9,140 bases of DNA from CAZNRY01 sp964575675 (lineage in GTDB: Bacteria > Eisenbacteria > RBG-16-71-46 > CAIMUX01 > VGJL01): contig CAZNRY010000162.1 in assembly GCA_964575675.1 (NCBI GenBank), positions 1 through 9,140 on the forward strand. Reading direction: 5' to 3'. Position 1 is the first letter of the stretch. Every line of letters starts with the position of its first letter. This document shows positions 5,552 through 9,140 of this stretch, in pieces. The translations under genes and the position numbers were made by a program. The notes below the pieces were generated by a model that searched no databases, had not been told where the DNA came from, and saw nothing but the letters and a program-made list of their open reading frames with translations.

Positions 5552-6265
5552 ATGAACATCCCGAGGGAACAATGCGCGGATCTCTTGCGAGTGCACGGGG
5601 GCATGCCCTTGCCGCAGAGAGGCGATAGCCTGAAGACAGGTCTTCGCGCGCTCCTCGCCGGCCCGCTGCCGGGGGCCGCCGCGCATGCCGACGCGCTCCC
5701 ACGCGGGTTCGAGCGCGAGGCAGTCCCAAAGTGGGCCCTCCTCACCCACGCCTCCGTTCTCCTCTCCCTGCAGCCCGACGGGAGCGATGGCCGAATCGTC
5801 TTCCCGCTGATCCGCCGGCCGGACGGTGTCGAGCCGCACGCCGGCCAGATCGGGCTGCCGGGAGGCGCGCGCGAGCCCGAGGAAGACCCTGTTCGTTGCG
5901 CCCTCCGCGAGGCGCGCGAGGAGATCGGACTCGACCCGCAGCGGGTGGAGTTGCTGGGGAGACTCACCCCGATCACGATCCCTGTGAGTCGGTACCGCGT
6001 CGAGACGGTCATCGGCTGGGTCGATCAGGCTCCGCGCTACATCCTTGAGCAACGGGAGGTCCTCCGGGTCCTCTTGGCCGATCCGGAGCGGCTTGCGCGC
6101 TCGGGTCCAACGGCGGTCGTGGAGCGAACGGCGGGCGGAAGGAGTGTTCGGTTCCCGGCCTACATGGTCGAGAACGAGAAGGTCTGGGGTGCGACGGCCC
6201 TCATCCTGTCTGAGTTTCTCCACATATGGCGGAGAATCTCCGCCCCCCGCTGGACGGGGGCATGA
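5552..6265 (+). CDS. Nudix hydrolase, CoA pyrophosphatase type (NudL/YeaB-like)
   Basis: A cytoplasmic hydrolase that probably splits the diphosphate of CoA or oxidised CoA into phosphopantetheine and 3',5'-ADP. The Nudix box is perfect at residues 105-127 (G-x5-E-x7-REAREEIGL), with E120, E123 and E124 for metal binding. Immediately before it, PHAGQIGLPGG (95-105) is the UPF0035 block that distinguishes CoA pyrophosphatases within the superfamily. Near the C-terminus VWGATALIL (211-219) also matches this group. Length is 237 residues against roughly 190-220 usual; the extra length is at the N-terminus (residues 1 to about 60), so a later start is possible. No strong ribosome-binding site precedes ATG 5552. 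The 3' end overlaps two small hairpins. Nudix family is certain; CoA substrate is inferred from the signature. Confidence 0.9.
   Translation: MNIPREQCADLLRVHGGMPLPQRGDSLKTGLRALLAGPLPGAAAHADALPRGFEREAVPKWALLTHASVLLSLQPDGSDGRIVFPLIRRPDGVEPHAGQIGLPGGAREPEEDPVRCALREAREEIGLDPQRVELLGRLTPITIPVSRYRVETVIGWVDQAPRYILEQREVLRVLLADPERLARSGPTAVVERTAGGRSVRFPAYMVENEKVWGATALILSEFLHIWRRISAPRWTGA
6228..6260 (+). other. Two consecutive inverted repeats at the 3' end of the Nudix gene
   Basis: GGCGGAGA-A-TCTCCGCC (6228-6244) is directly followed by CCCCC-N7-GGGGG (6244-6260), ending just before the TGA stop at 6263. There is no T run. They may form a 3' RNA structure, or may only be coding sequence with chance symmetry. 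Confidence 0.35.
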
Positions 6266-6274
6266 AGAGCGGGT

Positions 6275-6303
6275 TTGCGATTTCCCCCCGATCAGCCGAT
6301 ACT
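6275..6303 (+). promoter_or_regulatory. Promoter candidate for the Cys-rich lipoprotein gene
   Basis: TTGCGA (6275-6280), a 17-nt spacer containing a C run, and GATACT (6298-6303), each matching consensus at four of six bases. The -10 overlaps the inverted GTATCG half-site. Transcription would start near 6310, giving a leader of about 105 nt. Confidence 0.35.
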
Positions 6304-6350
6304 GGGGGCTGTATCGTGTCGTCCGGGCTGGGTCGAGCGACTGTATCGTG
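6297..6350 (+). promoter_or_regulatory. Cluster of three GTATCG half-sites
   Basis: CGATAC (6297-6302) and GTATCG (6311-6316) form an inverted pair with an 8-nt centre. A second copy of the longer word CTGTATCGTG (6309-6318) lies at 6341-6350, exactly 32 bp on, about three helical turns. The placement over and just downstream of the candidate -10 suggests regulator binding. This is inference. Confidence 0.35.
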
Positions 6351-6414
6351 CCGGACCGGAGAGATGAGGGATTCCGCGGAGCAATCCAGCGGACAACGAA
6401 GGAGAGTCGCAGTG

Positions 6415-7089
6415 ATGAGGAAGTCCCTTCGGATGTTGTGGCTACCGGCGCTCGTCTTGGCCCTTTTCGCGATGGGGTGCGCGCAGACTTGCCCGCCGAT
6501 GCGTCACGGAGCGTTCGACAATGATTGCATGCAGGGGCCCCAGTGCTGCGCAGCGCACGCCGGCCAAAATCAGATGCAGGCGGGCTGCAAGAGCATGGGC
6601 CCGGGTTGCGGGAAGGGCATGGCCGGCAGCAAGGGCATGGGCCCCGGTTGCGGCAAGCAGCCCGCCGGATGCGAGAGCATGGGCCCCGGTTGTGGGCAGG
6701 CCAAGGCCGGATGCAAGAGCATGGCCCCCGGCTGCGGATCGGTGCCGGGTGCGGGAATGCAATCGTGCGGTCCGCGGCTTTGCGGCACCGTCGTGGCCCC
6801 GTCGGAGTGGGGACCGAAGAGGTCGCTGGCCGACTATCTTCGCGGGTGCTACATCACCGGTGGTCGCGGCCCTGACCGCCAGTGCGGGCCAGATCGCTGC
6901 GGGCCCGGACCCCGCGCCTCCTGCGGCCAATCGTGCAAGCAAAGCGGTCCGGCGGTCCCGGGCTGTGCCAGCGGAATGAATGCAGGGCGGCCGCTGAGAG
7001 CAGGCGTCCCCGGAAACCGGCCCATGTGCGGCAAGCAGGGCGGCACCCCGCCGCCTACCGCCCCCCGCCACTGCGAGCAGAAGCAGTAG
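6415..7089 (+). CDS. Cys/Met-rich repeat lipoprotein, unknown function
   Basis: A 224-residue protein with 22 cysteines and 14 methionines. The signal peptide (hydrophobic 7-20) ends in FAMGC, so C22 is a likely lipidated cysteine. After a Cys-rich stretch (C26, C38, C44, C45) come four tandem 14-residue repeats (56-111) with the pattern AGCKSMGPGCG-x3. In repeat 2 the first Cys is Ser. A non-repeat segment follows (124-155, VVAPSEWGPKRSLADYLRGC and on), then more scattered Cys with Gly and Pro (C157, C162, C170, C174, C184, C205, C220). I do not recognise a family. The paired Cys and Met suggest soft-metal binding (copper, silver, mercury) or a disulfide-rich envelope protein; both are inference. 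The start is ATG 6415 with AAGGAG (6399-6404) 10 nt upstream; a GTG one codon earlier is possible. The gene seems to be its own transcription unit, with a candidate promoter upstream and a strong hairpin downstream. Confidence 0.75.
   Translation: MRKSLRMLWLPALVLALFAMGCAQTCPPMRHGAFDNDCMQGPQCCAAHAGQNQMQAGCKSMGPGCGKGMAGSKGMGPGCGKQPAGCESMGPGCGQAKAGCKSMAPGCGSVPGAGMQSCGPRLCGTVVAPSEWGPKRSLADYLRGCYITGGRGPDRQCGPDRCGPGPRASCGQSCKQSGPAVPGCASGMNAGRPLRAGVPGNRPMCGKQGGTPPPTAPRHCEQKQ
6580..6747 (+). repeat. Four 42-bp tandem repeats in the Cys-rich lipoprotein gene
   Basis: Units at 6580-6621, 6622-6663, 6664-6705 and 6706-6747, each encoding 14 residues with core GCKSMGPGCG. The units share long identical runs such as GAGCATGGGCCC but differ at several positions, so the array is in register and somewhat diverged. 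The first Cys codon is replaced in unit 2. Confidence 0.9.
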
Positions 7090-7119
7090 GAAACGCCGAG
7101 CTTTCGGTCAGTGGATAGA

Positions 7120-7149
7120 GCGGCGCGATCCCAGGCGGGATCGCGCCGC
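7120..7149. terminator. Strong hairpin terminator between the Cys-rich lipoprotein and rubrerythrin genes
   Basis: A perfect 13-bp stem, GCGGCGCGATCCC (7120-7132) and GGGATCGCGCCGC (7137-7149), with a 4-nt loop AGGC, extendable by an A-T pair. On the plus strand TTCTTG follows. It lies 30 nt after the lipoprotein stop and 67 nt beyond the rubrerythrin stop, so it can serve both convergent genes. Confidence 0.75.
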
Positions 7150-7216
7150 TTCTTGCACCCCGGCATCGCCGGCAGGGCTCAGCCGTCACGGGACGGTCGG
7201 CGCCGGAAGTACCGGC

Positions 7217-7792
7217 TCAGTAGTTCTCGGCCAGTACCTCGAAGTACTCGCGCCCGTGCAGGCAGGCAGGACACTTGTCAAGCGCCCCGGGTCCTTCATG
7301 AATGTAGCCGCAGTTCCTGCACTTCCAGCGCACCCTCTCGTCCTTCTTGAAGACCTTCTGAGTCTTGACGTTTTCGAGGAGCTTGAGATAGCGGGTCTCG
7401 TGAGCCTTCTCGACGCGGGATATCATGGTGAACGTCTTCGCCACCTCGTGGAATCCTTCCGCCTCGGCCACCTCGGCGAAGGCGGGGTAGAGCTTCGTCC
7501 ACTCCTCGTTCTCGCCGGCCGCGGCCGCCGCGAGATTCTGCTCCGTGGTTCCCGTGATCCCCGCGGGATATCCCGCCGTGATCTCGACCATCCCGCCCTC
7601 GAGAAACGAGAAGAATCGCTTGGCGTGCTCCTTCTCGTTCTCCGCGGTCTCAAGAAATAGCTCGGAGATCTGAAGCATCCCTTCCTTGCGCGCGACGCTC
7701 GCCGCGTAGGTGTACCGGTTGCGCGCCTGCGACTCGCCCGCAAATGCGGCCAGCAAGTTCTTCTCGGTCTTCGTACCCTTGATACTCGACAT
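7217..7792 (-). CDS. rbr: Rubrerythrin
   Basis: A cytoplasmic non-haem iron peroxidase that reduces hydrogen peroxide, using electrons passed through its rubredoxin-like domain, typical of anaerobes and microaerophiles. From ATG 7792 it has 191 residues, the classical length. The ferritin-like domain (1 to about 145) shows diiron ligands in the standard positions: E20 in GESQARNRY, E53 and H56 in ENEKEHA, E94 and E97 in GENEEW, and E128 with H131 in VEKAHETRY. The C-terminal rubredoxin-like domain has C158, C161, C174 and C177 in CxxC-x12-CxxC. All ligands are present. Start choice: GGAGG (7799-7803) lies 6 nt before ATG 7792 and directly abuts another ATG at 7798, so 7792 is preferred. It is convergent to the Cys-rich lipoprotein gene and follows the pdx operon by 138 nt; no PerR-like box was recognised in that gap. 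Confidence 0.97.
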   Translation of the reverse strand: MSSIKGTKTEKNLLAAFAGESQARNRYTYAASVARKEGMLQISELFLETAENEKEHAKRFFSFLEGGMVEITAGYPAGITGTTEQNLAAAAAGENEEWTKLYPAFAEVAEAEGFHEVAKTFTMISRVEKAHETRYLKLLENVKTQKVFKKDERVRWKCRNCGYIHEGPGALDKCPACLHGREYFEVLAENY

Positions 7793-7930
7793 CCTCATCC
7801 TCCCTTCCCGCTCGTCCCCTCTCTGCGTCCGACGCAGCCGGCACCCGCCGCGCTTCGCTCGTGCGCACTGGGAATCCCCCGCCGATGACGGGGCACGCGG
7901 CGATACTACCAGATCGCGCCGGCTGGCGAG
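7793..7930. other. Intergenic region upstream of rubrerythrin
   Basis: 138 nt, uniformly GC-rich. It contains the rubrerythrin ribosome-binding site (7799-7803). I see only a weak -10-like TAGTAT on the minus strand without a matching -35, and no clear terminator for the upstream membrane protein gene. Confidence 0.4.
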
Positions 7931-8314
7931 TCAGCGCGCGCGGATGAAGAGGTAGATCCAGTTCACAAGTATGGGGACGAGGATCGCCGCGAGCAGGACC
8001 AAGCCAGTGGGCCGGCGCGGCGCGCGCACGCGGTGCGCCCATGGGAGAACGGCAATCCCTACGACCCCGCTCGTTGCGATCAGGAGGAAGACCGCGGCGA
8101 CCATGGGGTTCGCTCGGAAGGCGCCACTCACGCTCCCGTGGAGGATCTCCATCAAGGACTCCGTCCCGCCGCATGTGGGGCACGGAATGCCGGTCAGCGT
8201 TCGCAGGGGACACGGCCGCAGCACGCCAAGGGGGTTGAACCGGAGGATCAGCGTCGCCCCCGCCCCCGCCGCCACGACCGACGCCGACCAGAGGAGGAGG
8301 TCCCAGCGTCGCAT
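7931..8314 (-). CDS. DUF2752-type small membrane protein
   Basis: A 127-residue inner-membrane protein with three predicted transmembrane helices (about 6-25, 71-92 and 103-124). Between the first two lies the Cys motif CPLRTLTGIPCPTCGGTES (35-53; C35, C45, C48), which is the hallmark I know from DUF2752 proteins. The function of that family is not established; the cysteines could bind metal or be redox-active, which is inference. The start at ATG 8314 is 8 nt after the pdxT stop, so it is the last gene of the pdxS-pdxT transcript. The ribosome-binding site is weak, consistent with translational coupling to pdxT. A longer in-frame reading reaching 8533 would overlap pdxT and has no membrane-protein character, so I reject it. 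Confidence 0.83.
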   Translation of the reverse strand: MRRWDLLLWSASVVAAGAGATLILRFNPLGVLRPCPLRTLTGIPCPTCGGTESLMEILHGSVSGAFRANPMVAAVFLLIATSGVVGIAVLPWAHRVRAPRRPTGLVLLAAILVPILVNWIYLFIRAR

Positions 8315-8322
8315 CGAAGGGC

Positions 8323-8910
8323 TCAGGCCGCCGCTTCCTCGATGAAGCGGCGGTGGATCTCGAGCGGCGTCGAGAGCTCCGGATGAAAGGTGCATCCCCA
8401 GACACGCCCGTGGCGAACGAGCGTGGGCACGCCCGAGAGCTCGCCGATCGTCTCGACCCCTTCCCCGAGCCGTTCGATACGAGGCGCCCTGATGAACACC
8501 ATCTCGGCAGGTTCGGGATCGCCGCCATTCCATCGGAGGGAACCGGTATCGACGAAACTATCGACCTGCCGGCCGTAGGCGTTCCTGCGGACCGTCACAT
8601 CCAGGAGCCCGAGCGACCGTTGCGGCGGGCCGATCACTTCACGGGCGAGGAGGATCAGCCCGGCGCATGTCCCGTACAGAAAGCCCCCTGCCTCGTGATA
8701 CGAGGAGAGCGCCTCGTCGAAACCGTACTCGCCCATGAGCCTGACCAAGACGGTGCTTTCGCCCCCGGGCAGGATCAGACCGTTGATCGTCCGAAGCTGC
8801 TCGACCCTGCGGATCTCGACCGCACATCCCCCCACCGCGGCAACGGCGCGCATGTGCGCCTCAAAATCGCCCTGCAGCGCGAGGACGCCGATCCGCTTGG
8901 CTTTCGACAC
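8323..8910 (-). CDS. pdxT: Pyridoxal 5'-phosphate synthase glutaminase subunit PdxT
   Basis: The glutaminase half of the ribose-5-phosphate-dependent vitamin B6 pathway. It releases ammonia from glutamine and passes it to PdxS. The 195-residue length is normal. Visible signatures: IGVLALQGDFEAH at the N-terminus; the oxyanion-region LPGGEST (47-53); nucleophile C82 in GTCAGLILLA; NAYGRQVDSF (110-119); and catalytic H176 and E178 in TFHPEL. The triad is intact. The start is GTG at 8910, with GGGAG (8917-8921) 6 nt upstream, and lies 27 nt after the pdxS stop. It is followed 8 nt later by the DUF2752-type gene. Identification is secure. Confidence 0.98.
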   Translation of the reverse strand: MSKAKRIGVLALQGDFEAHMRAVAAVGGCAVEIRRVEQLRTINGLILPGGESTVLVRLMGEYGFDEALSSYHEAGGFLYGTCAGLILLAREVIGPPQRSLGLLDVTVRRNAYGRQVDSFVDTGSLRWNGGDPEPAEMVFIRAPRIERLGEGVETIGELSGVPTLVRHGRVWGCTFHPELSTPLEIHRRFIEEAAA

Positions 8911-8937
8911 ACCCTGCTCCCGCGTTTCTCGTCCGGC

Positions 8938-9140
8938 CTACCACCCGCGCGTCTGCAGGAGCTCGCTCTCGTTCATCTTGGACACATCGAGCCCCGGCAT
9001 CGCGGATCCAAGCTCCTCGCTGACCTCCGCGAGAACGGCCGGATCGGTGTAGTGCGTCACGGCCCTCACGATCGCCTTCGCGCGCAGTGCAGGGTCCTCG
9101 CTCTTGAAGATCCCGGAGCCCACGAAAACCGACTCGGCGC
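8938..9140 (-). CDS. pdxS: Pyridoxal 5'-phosphate synthase lyase subunit PdxS, C-terminal part
   Basis: The 3' end of pdxS, cut by the window edge; about 66 residues are visible. PdxS is the TIM-barrel synthase that builds PLP from ribose 5-phosphate, glyceraldehyde 3-phosphate and ammonia supplied by PdxT. The visible part begins AESVFVGSGIFKSEDP, the highly conserved phosphate-binding segment of the family, and continues through RAKAIVRAVTHY to the usual C-terminal tail ending TRGW. The reading frame is open to the edge, so the start lies outside. It is directly upstream of pdxT, the standard pdxS-pdxT order. Confidence 0.97.
   Translation of the reverse strand, partial: AESVFVGSGIFKSEDPALRAKAIVRAVTHYTDPAVLAEVSEELGSAMPGLDVSKMNESELLQTRGW

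Noticed and set aside
5376..5729. N-terminal extension of MobA up to 5729
   Set aside because: The extra residues are Arg/Gly/Ser-rich without domain character, precede the nucleotide-binding loop that should be near the N-terminus, and cover the divergent promoter region.
5411..6223. 270-residue minus-strand open frame opposite the Nudix gene
   Set aside because: The plus strand has a perfect Nudix box and the CoA signature; the antisense product has no motif.
6580..6747. CRISPR-like array, because of the regular 42-bp periodicity
   Set aside because: The units are contiguous, in codon register and protein coding, with no spacers.
7095..7150. tRNA-like D-arm text (AGTGGATAGAGC) followed by a strong stem
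   Set aside because: No anticodon arm or T arm follows and the stem is too long and perfect; it is a terminator hairpin.
7650..8528. 292-residue minus-strand frame spanning parts of rubrerythrin, the DUF2752-type gene and pdxT
   Set aside because: It is an out-of-frame shadow of three well supported genes on the same strand.

Overview
The window is a high-GC bacterial chromosomal segment with a Gram-negative style envelope: three lipobox lipoproteins and a YkuD-type L,D-transpeptidase. It carries housekeeping genes of vertical character (mutY, mobA, a CoA-type Nudix hydrolase, pdxS/pdxT), a rubrerythrin typical of anaerobic or microaerophilic lineages, and several secreted proteins I cannot name. 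No phage, transposase, CRISPR array or RNA gene was seen. The mixture of non-ATG starts (GTG, TTG), DUF4398-like lipoprotein, full-length rubrerythrin and an unfamiliar secreted jelly-roll-like protein would fit an uncultivated high-GC phylum or a deltaproteobacterial-type lineage. That placement is a guess, not something the sequence proves.

Layout. Positions 46-2235 hold a minus-strand envelope cluster, read right to left: a DUF4398-like alanine-rich lipoprotein, a lipoprotein L,D-transpeptidase, and 11 nt after it a secreted protein that looks like a catalytically dead relative of the transpeptidase. Positions 2248-2537 are a divergent intergenic region with two hairpins, one directly in front of the mutY ribosome-binding site. 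MutY runs 2538-3578 on the plus strand. Between mutY and the next gene are a short duplicated fragment of that gene and a strong hairpin terminator. A secreted TTG-start protein (3745-4425, minus) has a conspicuously AT-rich promoter region (about 4530-4620) containing a perfect 15-bp palindrome. Then come mobA (minus) and, divergently, a CoA-pyrophosphatase-type Nudix hydrolase (plus).

Positions 6415-7089 (plus) encode the strangest protein here: a lipoprotein with 22 cysteines and four 14-residue tandem repeats, preceded by a promoter candidate and three copies of a GTATCG half-site. A strong hairpin separates it from a convergent rubrerythrin (7217-7792, minus). The right end is a minus-strand PLP-synthesis operon, pdxS (cut by the window edge) - pdxT - a small DUF2752-type membrane protein.

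No single novel system is obvious. The best candidates for something undescribed are the Cys/Met-repeat lipoprotein with its putative regulatory half-sites, the active/degenerate L,D-transpeptidase pair, and the secreted protein with its neighbouring partial duplicate and WG-K-YR tail.
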